Below are positions 42,282 to 55,470 of a stretch of DNA of 64,000 nucleotides, piece after piece. The position numbers and the translations under genes were made by a program. Source of the stretch: Cerioporus squamosus. Lineage: Eukaryota; Basidiomycota; Agaricomycetes; Polyporales; Polyporaceae. The notes below the pieces were generated by a model. The model saw only the letters and a list, made by a program, of their open reading frames with translations, made no database searches and had not been told where the DNA came from. Position 1 is the first letter of the stretch. The number at the start of each line of letters is the position of its first letter. The DNA lies in the NCBI GenBank assembly GCA_022592435.1, contig JABYQS010000064.1:62001-126000 (forward strand). The letters are read 5' to 3'.

Positions 42282-43126
42282 ATGTCTTGCCGCGTCCTCC
42301 ATGTTGGTCGTTCTCGTCTGCAAGCTGCTCGACCCCTGCTGAGTTCTTACTTTCATCTGAACTTCCGAGCTATGTCGGCTACCGCGAGCAACATTCAGGC
42401 GAAACTAGCGGGATTGTCGACCTGCGAGATTTCCGACGCCATGATCAAGCTTGGTTCTCCGAACGGAGGATACATCCCGGACATCCACCAGTTTTCGCCG
42501 TCGGGTACGGACACACGCATCTGCGGACCAGCCTACACCGTGCAGATGGTGTTGGGTTCCAACAAGGACGCCCCGAAGTTGTCCTCTCATTTCGTGGACA
42601 CCGCTCCGACGGGTTCCGTGATCATCATTAACGCACCTGACAGTATGGTTCTCATTGCGGCTTCGTTGAAGACACCCATACTGACATTCTGTCTGTATGA
42701 TCCGCAGAGGTTAAGAATGCCGTTTGGGGCGGGCTCATGACTGCAGGCGCGAAGTCCCGCGGTGCTCTCGGCGTTGTCATCTCGGGACGATGTAGAGATC
42801 TCGCGGAGCATCGGGATGCATCCTTCCCTGTCTTCGCTCGGGGACATTCTACCCTTGGACAGTCTCCTTTCACTCGCCCATCCGAGGTCAACGTCCCGGT
42901 ATCTATCCGTTCGCCGGATTTGTCCGAGGAAGAGTTCCCTGCAGTCCGAGTGGAACCAGGAGACTGGGTTGTAGCGGACGAAGACGGCGTTGTTTGCGTT
43001 CCTATCTCCAAGGCAGAGGAAGTGATCACGCTGGCGGCGAAGGGACGAGAGATTGATGCCCGATGTATGGAGGACATAAAAGCGGGGAAGGGCGTTCAGG
43101 AGACGTTCAAGAAGCACCGAGGGTAA
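42282..43126 (+). CDS. RraA-like / 4-hydroxy-4-methyl-2-oxoglutarate aldolase family protein
   Basis: Two exons, 42282-42642 and 42708-43126 (259 aa). ATG 42282 gives an Arg-rich N-terminus that could be a mitochondrial presequence; a second in-frame ATG (RAMSATASNI) would give a cytosolic form. Family motifs are present: LSTCEISDAMIKLG, the loop GPAYTVQM, then NAVWGGLMTAGAKSRG and GVVISGRCRDLAE, in which G-x2-M...R-D forms the divalent-metal and pyruvate site, and PGDWVVADEDGVVCVP. Homologues include bacterial HMG/CHA aldolases, the RNase E inhibitor RraA and yeast YER010C. Oxaloacetate decarboxylase or HMG aldolase activity is plausible; RNase regulation is not expected in a fungus. Confidence 0.88.
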
Positions 43127-43676
43127 TCCCAGAGTGAGTCTGCTCGGCCTCTATGCACGTTACGAATGAGTTGCTGATGGAGACTACTTTCTAGCATTGT
43201 ACATCATTAGTCGCGTTTTGCTGCCGATACCCTGTAACATCATGTCAGGGTTTGTACTCACAGGAGGATGGAAGATCACGCACACTCGCGCCTGTCCAAC
43301 AGAACAGTCGGTTCTGTTTCTACCGGCTGTGGTGCCACAGAATGCGACAAGGGCAAAGCAACCATCCGCGCGGGTGCTGCGTCAACGGTCCGCTCTCCAA
43401 GGAGCCTATCACGTCTGCGGGCACGGCTACCAAGGGAGACAGCGTGGTTTCGGAGTACTCAGCCGTGTTCAGACTTGAGATGGGGTAAGCTGTGTCGGTT
43501 CATCAGTCTTAAACTCACTTCTCTTTGTTTCCTGCGGAGCTCACCTATCACCGAACCGGGGGCAGCAATAATTCGACTAGGTCCAAACGAGGATACAGTA
43601 GGGTATGGCGATTGCAAAGTTTGCGTTGTGTGGATACTGACACCATCTGGGTCGTTTGAACAAAGTCAGCTTGCTA
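43127..43676. other. Intergenic region downstream of the RraA-like gene
   Basis: 550 bp between convergent genes. Several overlapping open frames of 78-142 codons exist on the plus strand, but none has family features or consistent splice signals, so no gene is called. Confidence 0.4.
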
Positions 43677-46037
43677 TCAGTGCGAGCCGACGGTGATCAT
43701 TGTACCATCCAAGTCCATCACGACGTCCTCTCCTTCCAGGTCGCCCTTGTCGAAGAGCGCCTCTAGACGGACCAGAGCCTCGTTCACGGAGTCAAACTTG
43801 TCCCTCCAGAACTCGCCAAGCCAAGAATCTGAGAGCAGCTCCTCGTCTACCAACGTGAGCAAGTTCCGGAAGGCCGTTGCCACTCTCGCAGTAGTGAGAT
43901 CACGCGTCTGCACGTCCTCCCGCAGTTTCACGATCGACGGGATGATGCCCGAGTCATGGAGTTCCCATAGGACATACTGCAGCCTGGTGCGCTTCCCGGC
44001 CCACCCAGGGAAGCGTATGAAGACAAGGACCGCAGCGAGCATGTCCTGGATGTTCTTCTCTCCCTCGAGTGCGTCCTCGGGACTGATGGCGGTGTGCTGG
44101 GCGAGGTACCGGAGGACACACTCGGCCACGGAAAGGTATGGCATGTTCAAGTGTGAGTTTTCGTGGTCGACTACTTTCCGGAAGGTCTTGATGGACCGTG
44201 GAAACGCCGCGATGGCTGGGGGAAGAGGGTGAGTCAACCCAGATACTACCTTCTGGAACACTTGTACTGACCATCATGTATCACCTCTGGCCTCAGCGCA
44301 GCGTCGTCTTTGATGCCCGTCATATAGAGGTACCAAACGAGCTTGTCGAAGGCGCGCCTCGACCAAGCGTCGTCGCGGTGCAAGACCAACCGCGCCATGG
44401 TCTGCAAGAAGAGCCCACCGACCTCGGACTCCGCCGATACATCTGGCGTCGGCATGTCGAGCACCGTCTCATGCAGGACCTCCGGATGAGCCACCTTGTG
44501 ACCGTCCCGCGCAGCAAGCAACGAGAAGTTGAGGATGAGCGGCGCGGCTGGACTCCAGTCGTCCTTGTTCGGCCACGGTAGCCGCTGCAGACGCTTGCCG
44601 AAGACGTCGTCGTAGCACTTCCGGATGCACCCCGGCTGCATGTCCCACATGCAGGGCCCGAGGGAGGTGTGCAGGACGGTGTCGATGAGCGTCACGTCGT
44701 ACGCCGTCATGACGAGCCCGCGGTCCAGGTGCGCGCGATGGGCATCGGCCGCGGCCTTCTCGCGAGCGTGCCAGCTGCTGCGGTGCGTACCACGCTTCGG
44801 GACGAGTGCGCTCAGTTTGTGCCACATGAAGTTACGCGAATGGTCAATGCGAGCAAGGAAGGAGGTTGTGAAGTACGGGGAAGCCGTCTTCGATGCTCTG
44901 ATTAGGACGCGGCGCAGGGGCTCTAGAACAAGGAAGATCCCCAACGCCTGCGGAGACTGGTACGAACAGTCTGGGCGGAATGTCGGCAGGATCGTCGTTA
45001 TGAAATGGAACACGCCCAACATCCCGACGAGCACCGAGGCGATGACAGCGACCAGGGGGTGGAGGCTCCATAGCAAGATGAGGAGGCCCGCAAGGAAGAG
45101 CGACAGGGCGATCTGCAGGAGAATCGGGAGCACAGCGATGATCTCGGGCACCCGCCAGCTGAGGAGGTTTTCGTAGCGATACTGGCGCAGCCGGGAGATT
45201 TCGCGCGATGTCCCTGACAGGCCCTGCTTGTACTGGTAGAGCCATTGCTTGACCGTCACCGCGATCGAGGATGCGGAGAGAGCGCAAATCAGAGCGGGAA
45301 ACCAGAGCGCGTTGATCCATATGGCGTAGACCGGCGCAGAGAACGCAGAGTCGCTTGGGAGGATGAACACCGGGGCTGAGGAGTTTATGAAGGCTTGGTT
45401 CACCGAGAAACTGGACAGCTGGGCGGATATGTGAGCCAGCGCCTGCGCGGCGGTTTCCCCACTGTCGGGCTGGAGGAGCAGGTATGACTGTACGTTGAAC
45501 GCTGTCAGCGCAGCCGAGAAGAGACCTGCCTGAGATCAACGTCAGCATAATCGAGTCGTGTCAGGGCGGCGGCAACGATGCATACGAAGGTTAGCAGCAT
45601 GTTGATCTCGTCCTCCCATCGCTTCAGCATCTCGTCGCTGTGGTTCTTGACGGTGGTCGCGCATAGTTCCCATGCTTCTGCGCGTTCCTTCTCAGAGTAT
45701 GGACACTTCACAGAGTCAGCCTGGCCCGCTGATTTCCCCTGTAAGTGGAAACTTTTCTTCAGTACAATTTTTGCCCTACAACAATCGACTTTCGGACACG
45801 CACGGAGCTGGAGACATCTGATGCAGTTTGCTCAGCTGTTAGTGCAGTACGGAAGACTGGCTTTACTTGGAACACACCAGTGTAGTGCTCTTCTTGGCCG
45901 TATGTGTATCCCGCAGTACTTTCGGACATGGGTGGGACGTGCCGTACGGAGGTCCACGTCCAAGAGGTCTCCTTGACCTCCACCACCGTTCGAGGCGCAG
46001 CTCCGAACTTGGCCGGGCTATGCGCTGAGAAATGCAT
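43677..46037 (-). CDS. DUF6535 multi-pass membrane protein
   Basis: Exon 1 (46037-45867) starts MHFSAHSPAKFG and joins in phase to exon 2 at 45738; the gene ends at TGA 43677-43679. Exon 2 opens the DUF6535 domain: AWELCATTVKNHSDEMLKRW, DEINMLLTFAGLFSAALTAF, a luminal loop, then a helix ALWFPALICALSASSIAV and, after a KQWL...Q segment, two more helices (IIAVLPILLQIALSLFLAG and VAVIASVLVGMLGVFHFITT). The long C-terminal half is soluble, helical and without a known domain. DUF6535 proteins are expanded in Agaricomycetes and have no established function. Confidence 0.8.
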
Positions 46038-46293
46038 TGCATTCGCCTGAGTCCGATATGATATGCAAAAGACAAGCTTGCGGGCGGTTCGGTGGGTTCG
46101 GTGCCAGCGGCGTCGGACAGCCTTCGGCTAAGTCGCCCAGTGTCAATGCATTTCTCAAGTCGCACGCTAGGATCAAGAGTGCTGAACTCGAAACCTATTC
46201 TCGAGAGGAGGGAGATATCACACAAAGAACAAAGGTAGTAGTACAGTCAAGTCGAGCTTTGTCGACCGACCTACCATAGTGCTACCTCTAGTA

Positions 46294-49200
46294 CTAGTTC
46301 CCGTATTCAGGCGGCGGATCGAGCCTTTCCTCACGAATGCCCTGCATCACCCTCCTCAAGTTCTCCACCTCCGCCCTCAGTCCAAGCAGGTCGGTCGTCG
46401 AGACGGTGTTCGCGCCCGACCCTCCATTCGTACTACTCGACTCCGTCCCAGACGACATCACTTCGCTGCTCGACGCCAACGGTGTGGTCGGGTCCGAGGT
46501 GGTCCCAGACGGAGTCATCATGATTGGGTAGCGTTGTTCCATCTCGCGCGCACGCTCGCGAGCCTTGGAGCTGCCGACGATGGGATATGGGGATGCGTAC
46601 GGCGCGGCCGTGGAAGAGCCGTGAGTCGCCGCAGCGGTAGGGCCAGCTTCCGCCCGTCCTGTATCCGCATCGGCGTATCGGTTCGAGCTGTGTTCCTGCT
46701 GGTAGGCGACTACGTCCTGGTACGGCTGCAGATGCACAAGTAGATCCTCCTTGTAATGATGCTCGGCTCCGGCACGCTGCTGTCGCCTCCTGCGCCAGAA
46801 GAAGATCCCTGCTCCTAGCGCGAATATGAGAACAACGCCTCCTACTGCGCCGCCCACGATCGCGCCGATGTTTGGCTTGCCATTGCTCCGGTGTTCCCGG
46901 TATCGTTTCCATTCCCAGGTGAGCCGGGATTGCTCCCCAGCGGCGAACTGCCGCTGACGACGATGGTTGTGTTCGGTACGCTGTGAGTTGCAATGGTTGT
47001 CAGCGGAGGTACTTCATAGGAGCACAAAGCAACTCACGTCAATGCCAACGGAGCAAACATGGCACCTAGTGCGGGACTGAAGGTGTAATAGGATTTTAGA
47101 TGAGCACATCACGGCTAGAAACTATGACCTACCCAGCGCGACCTCCACGGTCGGTTGAGATATCGCCAGTGATATCATCATACACGTCTGGGAATTCGCC
47201 TGCGGTCTTGTTGAAGGAGGCCCTATCCCAAGTGTATTGCACCAACTCGTTGCGTACTCCATCATCTGTGACTGTGGCAGCGGTGAAGAGCGTCCATGCT
47301 GAGACCGGAGGGTATCAGTAAGTTATGGACCCATTGCAACCAGAACTTGGGCGTACCAGAGCTTGCCGTATTGCTCAGAGCTTTGTCGAAGTCGAGTCCG
47401 AGCGAGGAAGCTGCTAGACCGACATCAGGCTATCATCCGCATTAGTTTTGAAATGGTTCCATACCTGACTGAAGCAAGGTGGTGTAGTACTGGGTCTGCT
47501 TGGCGAGAACCTACGGTGGGCAACGACGACGGTGAGGTGAGTTTGACAGCATGTTCGGCGGCTTGAGGACTTACGTCTTGAGATATCAGACTTGTGTTGA
47601 GCAGTAAGTCGGCGTAGATGTTGTATAGCAAGGCCGAGGAGGACTCGTCACCGTATTGACCGAGAAGGTGCTGCTGATCGCTAGACTCTGCAAGCGAGAG
47701 CCACGAACCGGCGAGAGCGTTCGCCCGACTCTGCGGAATGCACTCAGCGAACAGGACCTCATGATAGGCCAAAGAGCAACGTACATCGTATTGTTGAGCG
47801 TCAGAGTCCTGGTGTGTCGCGCGACTTATCTCTGCCATGGCCTTCACACCGATGATGCCTTTGATCGCCAGATTCGTCATGTTCGGGTTCGACAGGCCGT
47901 CCGCCGAAGCCCTTGGAAAGGTATCAGTGGGGAGTCGCATAATAAAATACACCAGATCTTACGCACTGATTGGAAGGAGTCAGTGTGTTATTGACCAAAT
48001 AGTCCGCCCAGCGTTTCGCCGTGTCGTACTGAAACAATGTGAGGCTGATGGGACACGGACTCCAAGTCAACAGACCCACATACATGCTGTTTCAGCAACG
48101 ATCCGTCGCCGGACACTCGCGCATGCGCATACATCATGATCAACATATTACCGGACTCTGCGGCTCACCATCAGTGGCGGGTCCTTGCGCTATGGTATCC
48201 TACTCACGTTCGATGCCCTGCGGGTGAGCCCCACGAGTGCCCGTGGCGTTAGGATAGTTGCCACCTGTAGCGCGTGTCTCAGTGACGTCGAGGAAAGTGA
48301 GGGTCCATGACTAGCCTATGTCTTGAGCGGCATACGGTTGCCCGGATAGGTTGTCTTGAGATTGCAGAAGAGGTGCTAGCAACGCGCCGCCGAGAGAAGC
48401 ATTGAGATACAGATATGTCGGGAATGCAGCGAACATGGTTTCTACAGGATTTATTCGTCTAGACAGACGTTGTCAGAGTACGGAGAGCATTCTCGAGGAG
48501 ACATACGTACTGGGTAGACCCGATGTCCTTCATGAAGGCCTTGACGTCCGTTGCGTTCCCGCCAGTACCGGAACCTCCCAGTACTGTAAAGTCTAGCGAA
48601 CCCATGACTTGGCGAGCTACTAGAGAGACGAGGTCGGCGTATTGCGGCGAGATCTTCGCCGCATCGCCCAAGATTCTCTTGTCCAGATCAACCGCCCTGC
48701 CATGCGCGGCAGGATAATCGGCCAAGAACGCATCGATCTATGGTTCGCAGTCAGAATGGTACGCGCATGCAGCAGGCTATGAGGATCGATTTCACCAGTG
48801 CGCTGACGTCAGGATATCGCGTTGTCCAGTATGGCCTGCGAACCTCGGTCACGCCAGAAGGAGTGGTATACGGCACAAGAGGGTCCCGGACATAGCCAAT
48901 CGCCCATGTCACCGGAGCGGAGGTGGATTGGATGCTCCCGAGGTCAACTGCTATCGCAAACACATACCAGGGTCTTCCACAGGCATCAGTCTAAGGTGGG
49001 ATGCCTCATATGAATTGTACGCACTGCCCCATGGGCCCGAATGTGGTCTGTTGCGTGTTTGTCAGGTTGCCAGAATTCGCGAATTGATGCCTGCAGTTGA
49101 CATCGGTGTCGATCTCCCATGTAAGGCCGGGGCTCTTCAGAGAGTAAGTATATGTCAATGCCAGCATCAGATCACGAGAATGAAATCTCACCAACGCCAT

Positions 49201-50009
49201 GGCGTAGTACCCTTTTCCGTCCTCTGCTTGTTGCGATATCTCTGTGTATTGCTGTAGAATCTCGGGCTCGGTTTCATGATAGCGGGACTGGGTGGTGCTA
49301 TTGCTCTGCCATCTCACTGGAGCGCCACCCTGACTGCCGCTAGGCCTTATTCCTGTGACCAGCTCTGATCGCAATGTCAGGATATCCTCGTTCTCATCAA
49401 AAGAGGAGACTCACCAGAGCTGATATCTGAGTACAACTGAGTATCGTGTGTTACTCCGTCAATAGAGTGTGCCTCAACGGAGACATAAGAAAAAGGAATG
49501 GACTGATTGACCCAGTCCGACGGCTACGGAGGCGTATGTCAGTCCACGCGAATATACATGTGGTGTGTGGGCGAACTCACCTCGATTGGGGACAGGTAAG
49601 TGACAGTGATGTTCATCGGGCCTGCCTGCATGACGAAGATAGATCGTGTCGGAGTAATCTGAATATCCACGACGTCCGCGGTGCTATTCCAGATCCCATC
49701 GCTGCCCATCCACGAGTACGTGACTCCATCCACTCTAATCCGGCCGGCCCATCCAATGATAGGCTACGTTCCATGGTTTCAGCGCGAGCGATGAGGACGA
49801 CAATTTAGTGAACTCACCCCGTTCCAGAAGAGGGGCCACGAGCCGGATAGAGGCTGCGCTCCAGCAGTGCTCTGGTACCATACGCTGAAATGCGGGGACC
49901 GGACTGCTAGGGGTATGGCGGCGGGAAAGAAGGACCGCTGCGCGTCTGCTACAGCAGACAAGATCGAGAAAGCGACGAAAAAACAGATGCCGGTGAGGAC
50001 TGAAGCCAT
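46294..50009 (-). CDS. Membrane-anchored GtaA-type glutaminase-like protein, tandem copy A
   Basis: A minus-strand gene of many exons from ATG 50009 to TAG 46294. A signal peptide (ICFFVAFSILSAVADAQRSF) is followed by AIPLAVRSPHFSVW, the opening of the GtaA N-terminal region (DUF5127), by VDLGSIQSTSAPVTWAIGYV and FMKDIGS...RINPVET of the DUF4965 part, and by MLIMMYAHARVSGD, ASADGL, LAIKGIIGVKAMAEIS and WLSLAESSDQQHLLGQYG of the DUF1793 helical barrel. Unlike the secreted Aspergillus glutaminase, it has a C-terminal helix (VGGVVLIFALGAGIFFWRRR) and a cytosolic tail of about 150 residues ending LRAEVENLRRVM...PPPEYGN. The extracellular part would deamidate glutamine if the active site is kept, which cannot be judged from sequence alone. 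Confidence 0.8.
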
Positions 50010-51190
50010 GCAAAGAGGGAGGACGCGTCCCAAGGGCGACGAAGCGGGCGAGAGGGAGAGACGAAACCTGAGGCAAACGTGAGCTAACGCATACCGTCAG
50101 CGAACCCAATTTCTGAACCTTACACGTAGCTCAGCGACCGCGCAAGATTGCGCGCCAGGGGCGAATGGCTATGCCTTCGTCGGAAAGATGTGCGGGCGAC
50201 AGGGATGCCGGGGCAGAAGCACGGTCCGAGTGGAGAGAGTACGATGCACCGGCGTACGAAGAACAGCGTTCGCGCCGGTGTGTCTACACAGCTCCTGGCC
50301 GAGGAGGGACGGGAACATGCCTATCATGTGTAGCTGTCTGTCCGGCACACGCACACAGCCGTTCCATGTGTGGGCATCATGGTAGGGCGGATGAGCTCCA
50401 GAAGAACCATCCCCGTCAACTGCATCATATATCGGTCAGTCTCAGTATGTCGGGTTATGAGACGAGCTAGACAGGGAACGCACAGGTGACATGTACACAT
50501 GTCGGAGGCTGAGTCGAACATCATCTGTTTCGGACTGGCCAGCAAACTGACAGTTCGTCAGACCACATGGGCGTTGCGCGACAGAGCCAAGTGTACCCAT
50601 CCCCGCCCGTGTGAGGCCGTTGGAAGGAAGTCTGATATAGTTGTCGCCCCGGATGCATGGAGGCGCGAAGCAAACAGGCCTGACCCAGCGCTTGCTCGTC
50701 CGACTTCCCTGAGCCCTCCACATAGCCAGACATAGCCACCATGTCTCCTCCTCCACTGCTCTGACCTGCTGTGAGTCCTTCCAGACTCAGACGTAATCAG
50801 GCAAGCTCCCGCGATTTAGATTATGCTGTCACTAACTATACAGTGCGGTCGAGATCTGGACCCAGGCCGAAGCGGTCCGCGTCCTCGACCAAGATGGAGG
50901 AAATGAGTGTACGTACTTAGGCTTTTCCCAAGCGGAGAAAGTCTATACTAGAGTACAATGCACAGGTCTGGATATTGAAACGAAAAGCCGGAAGCTGTAC
51001 GATGTGGCGATTCAACCCCAAAAGCGAATCAAAAGTGCGAGGGCCGGGCGTCGGGTGGATACTAATGCGCAGTAACGAACAGCATGGGTGGTTGACACTG
51101 ATGAATGGAGATAGAATGATGTTGGTGTGATGAACTCCCTCTCGCCGGCGTATATGTAGTATACGTATCTCCAGCCCCAAAGCCCGGACA
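50010..51190. other. Intergenic region between the two GtaA-like genes
   Basis: About 1.2 kb holding the promoter of copy A and the 3' flank of copy B. Only short unconvincing frames on both strands; no repeat or RNA gene recognised. Confidence 0.45.
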
Positions 51191-54100
51191 CTAACCCTGG
51201 TACTCTGGCGGCGCCTCGAATCGATCCGCCCGAATCTCTTGCATGACCCTCCTCAGGTTCTCCACCTCTGCCCTCAGACTGACGACCTCCGTCGGCGATA
51301 TTGTGCCTCCCACGGAGCGCGACCCAGAACTGGGCGAGAGTGGGTCTGTACTCGACGCCGTCATCGCCGCCGAGCCCGTCGCAGACGATGCTGACATGGA
51401 TGAAGTGTACTGGTGCTGAGGCCGGTTGAGCGCCGCCTCACGCGCTTTCGACATCGCGACTTGCGACGGTACCGGTGCTGGAGATGGATCGTCATACGCA
51501 AGATGTGCGTATCCGTCGGAGTTCGAGCCTGGCGAGCGCGGGGGCGTATGGATGGAGGGCGTGCCCAACCCTGCCACGCCTGGGTCGGTGTATTGACTCT
51601 GTCCGTGCTGACTGCGCCCGACGTAGTCGGAGCCCGAGGGGCGCCCTGCCAGTGGTACCGCGCTGCCGTACGGGAATGGGACTGCCTCATGGCTCGGAGG
51701 ATAGTGGTAGGGAGACAGGGACGGTCTGTGAACTTCGTCGACGAACTCGATCTTCTCGGAGTAGTACTGATCCTGCTGATTCCGCCTTCTTCGCCAAAAG
51801 ATGAACCCGACTATCGCAAGTCCGATGATGACGATACCACCGACCGCGCCTCCTACGATGGGGGCGACGATGGACTTTGTGCGACCTTCGACGGAAGTCG
51901 AATTACTGCCGGGGCCTCGTGACGTCGCATCTGCAGGCACAACGATAGTCGCATTGGGGACGCTGTTAGCGTTCAGTCAGCATCATCATGCGACGCCGTT
52001 GTCAGGGACGAGGGACTCACGTCAGAGCCAGATGCGAGAACATGGCACCAATAGCGGGGCTAGAGACGGTCACGCGTTTGAGCCATCCGGAACGCGTGGA
52101 ACGAGGACGTGTGGACTCACCTTGGCGCGCCGCTCAGGATGGCACCTGTTGCATCGTTGTATTGATCCGGGAAGGCACCCTGGGTCGTGTTCGAGGAGAT
52201 CCTGGACCAGACTCCTTGGATGAGCTGATTCCGGACGCCGTCGTCGGTCACGGTCGCTGCTGTGAGCAGGCTCCAAGCTAGAGTTGAGAAGTCCGTTACA
52301 ATGTATGGGCTTCGAGGCTGTTCGAGGACATACCTGCGCTACTCTGCTGACCAGAACTGCTATCGATGGGCAAGCCGAACACAGGAGCTACGGCAGCGTA
52401 AGCATGACCGAACTCATAACGAGCAGATACCCAAGCCGTACCTGTAGTGAGGAGACTGCCATAGAATTGGGTTTGACCCTCGAGTATCTGGTGGCGGCAG
52501 TCGGTAAGTCACGATACTTGCCAATGTGATTGTCGCCTCACTCACTGATTGGGGAACGAGTTTTGTTCCGAGCAAGAGATCAGCGTAGATATTGTAGAGC
52601 AGTGCCCATGACTGCTGATCGCCATATACGCCGAGGAGGTGCTGCTGGGTGCTGGACTCGGCTAACGACTGCCACGAGCCGATGAGTGCACTGGCATGGC
52701 TCTGCGGTGGGATGTCAGTCTCGCCGATGCATCAAGGAATGAAGTAAAATACGCGTACATCGTACTCCTGTGCGTCCGAATCCTTTCCGATCGCTCGACT
52801 GATTTCTGCCATAGCCTTCACGCCAATGATGCCCTTGAGAGCGAGATTGGTCATGTTCGCTTTGTTCTCGCCATCCGCCGAAGCTCTGTCGCGACGAAAA
52901 ACAGTCAGAGGCGGAGCGTTTAGACAGAACTGCAGGACGCACTGGTCACTGAACGTCAAGGTATTGCTGACCAAGTAGTCCGCCCAGCGTTTCGTCAGGT
53001 TATACTGCGAAAAGGTCAAGACGATGGCAGGACGGTGCAGCAAATGGTCCACTCACGTGTTGAGCCAGTAACGTTCCATCTCCGGACACTCGTGCTTGGG
53101 CGTACGTCATGATGAGCATGTTGCCCGACTCTGCAAACCGTCATCAGGCTTCAAGCGATGACAAAGGCAAGGCCTCACTTACGCTCTATACCCTTCGAGT
53201 GGGTACCTGGAGTCAGTATCGCCAGGGGATAGCCCGTCCCTAGACTCGTCCGTCGAGAATATCAGCTTTAAGCCGAGCAAGCTTCATCGCTGGACTGACC
53301 AAGATCCTGAGCTGCATACTGCTGTCCCGTCAGACCGTCCTGAGACTCGAGCAAGGGTGCCAACAACGATCCGCCAAAGGACGCGTTCAGGTACAGGTAA
53401 GTCGGGAATGCTGCATATATCCGCTCCACAGGATTCACGCGCCTAAATACGAAGTTCCAGTGGAGACTGCGACAAGGAAGGACAGGAAGACTTACAATGA
53501 CGTGCCAAGGTCCTTCATGAAGATCTTGACATCAGACGCGTCCACGTTGCCCTTGTCGTCCGCGCCAACCGTGATATCCAGCGCACCGAAGGTCTGCCGC
53601 GCACCCAGAGAGACCAGGTCCACGTACTGGCTGGAGATCTTCGCTGCGTCGCCCACAATCTTTTGGTCAAGCGCAACGGCGCGGTCGTGTGCGGCCGAAA
53701 AGTCGCTCGTGAAAGCATCGATCTACCGGGGTCACGTTCAGCAGTCAATGTGAAGCTCTTGAGCTTAGAGAAAGCGCGGGTCTGACTTACCGCAGAACCA
53801 ATATCAGAGTACTTCGAGAAGAAGAACGGTCGACGGTGCTGGGTCTCGCCTGAGGCCGTGGTGTACTGCACGCTGGGGTCGCGAACGTAGCCTGCAGCCC
53901 ATGTCACTGGTTCCGAGGTGGACGAGATGGTGCCGAGGTCCACCGCAAGCGCGAACACGAAGAACGGACTGAGGATGCTCGTGAGCGTACGTCACACCAA
54001 TAGTGAACCGAGCTCACTTGTTGATCGGACCGAATGCGCTGCTCTCGATGTTGTTCAACGAGCCCTGATTCGCAAAGAGGGTGCGAGTACTGGAGTCAGT

Positions 54101-54960
54101 GTCGATCTGCCAGGTCAGACCCGGTCGCTAACGAGTCGTCGGGGAATCCAAGTGAGTTTTACAGTACCTGGCAGCTCGATGAGTAGAATGTCTCACCGAC
54201 GCCATGCCATAGTAGGCTTTGCCATCCTGCGCTTGGTTGGCGATTTCAACGTTCGCGGTGGGCGTCTGAAGCTCGATCTCGTGGAATATGGAACTGCCGG
54301 TGTTCGTGTTCCTCCACGAGATGGGACTGCTTCTGTTTCCGGAGAGCCATTCTATGGAAGAGGTCCGGCATTTCAGGTATGTCCTTATGGCCGATGGAGC
54401 GCGATCTCTCCTACTCACCTCCGCTAATGTCCGAGTACACCTGCACCGAATGTGATGCGCCATCTAGCGATGCCGCTTCAATGGAAAGGTACGAGAATGG
54501 GAACGACTGCTTGACCCAGTCCGAGGGCTGCCGAAACAAATGTTCGTGTTCAGACGAGGTTGGCATATGGGGAAGGCGTGCGTACCTCGATGGGAGAAAG
54601 GAAAGTGACTGTGAGGTTCATTGGGCCTGCCTGCATGAGAAATATGGACCGCGTCGGGGTGATCTGCACGTCCGTCACGGTCGCCGAGCCATTTCCAATC
54701 CCGTCTTGCCCCATCCATCCGTAGGTCGTCCCATCCACCCGTATCTTCCCCGCCCAGCCCATGATTGACTGCTGCCCCCAGAAATGAGGCCATGACTGTG
54801 AGAGCGGCCCGGACGTGTTCGTGCTGATTAGCCAGACGTTATGGTAGGGAGAGCGAACAGACAAAGGTATGCTGGCAGGAAAAAAGGTGCGCTGTGCCCG
54901 GACCAGCGTAAAGAATACCGAGACAAAGAGGAGAGACCATAGTGTAGAGGGCAACATCAT
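51191..54960 (-). CDS. Membrane-anchored GtaA-type glutaminase-like protein, tandem copy B
   Basis: Paralogue of copy A with the same strand and order. ATG 54960 (a second ATG follows at 54957) gives the signal peptide TLWSLLFVSVFFTLVRAQRT and then SIPLSVRSPYHNVW. The middle exons keep GWMGQDGIGNGSATVTDVQI, VTWAAGYVRDPS, FMKDLGTS, RWADYLVSNTLT and LALKGIIGVKAMAEIS. After the barrel a helix VGGIVIIGLAIVGFIFWRRR crosses the membrane and the tail ends with LRAEVENLRRVMQEIRADRF and APPEYQG at TAG 51191. The membrane helix and the last 30 residues are more conserved between the copies than the rest of the tail. It is presumably an extracellular amidohydrolase-like enzyme with an internal signalling or sorting tail. 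Confidence 0.8.
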
Positions 54961-55462
54961 GAGCAGGATGGGAGGGAAGGCATGCACCCCAAGGCGACAA
55001 GGAGAAGGCGGGGCAGAAGAGGAAAAGAGCTCAATCAGCCTTGGGGGAGGAAGTGTAAGCGAAAGCAAGGGGAAAGGGGCGACGGCGACTCTCAGCGACC
55101 TGAGACTACTGCGATCTCATTCCAGATCGGCAGATCTCGAGACCCACTCGAACGAAGCGGACTTGATGGGCCTCCGCCTCCTAATACGTGGCGGCGTATG
55201 TGGTGATAAGTACCTCGCTCACGGATTCGCAACTTGTTGCCCACATCGCTGCTCGTATCTCTTCTCCTTGAGCATTCTCGTATGGTGTCTGCACAGTCGT
55301 CAGCGCTTCAGCTATCGCATCCACAGTTAGACAAGTGTCAGCCTGAGAAAGTACGTACACGCCGAAACGCATCATTTGATGGAGGTGCGGCTGAGAGAGG
55401 GGTGAGCACAGCATCACTACTCAAGTGCACAGCTCTGGGCCGCCGGCTGATCCTGATTGGCA
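54961..55462. other. Promoter region of GtaA-like copy B
   Basis: About 500 bp upstream of copy B, purine-rich near the start. No gene seen. The hAT-like element begins 510 bp upstream of the start codon. Confidence 0.45.
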
Positions 55463-55470
55463 CTCTCGCC
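55463..55470. repeat. 8-bp target-site duplication of the hAT-like element, left copy
   Basis: CTCTCGCC, repeated exactly at 55935-55942 beyond the other inverted repeat. Eight base pairs is the duplication length of hAT transposases. Confidence 0.85.

Noticed and set aside
43197..43696. Overlapping plus-strand frames of 78-142 codons, considered as a small Cys-containing gene
   Set aside because: No metallothionein-type Cys spacing, no conserved motif and no consistent splice model.
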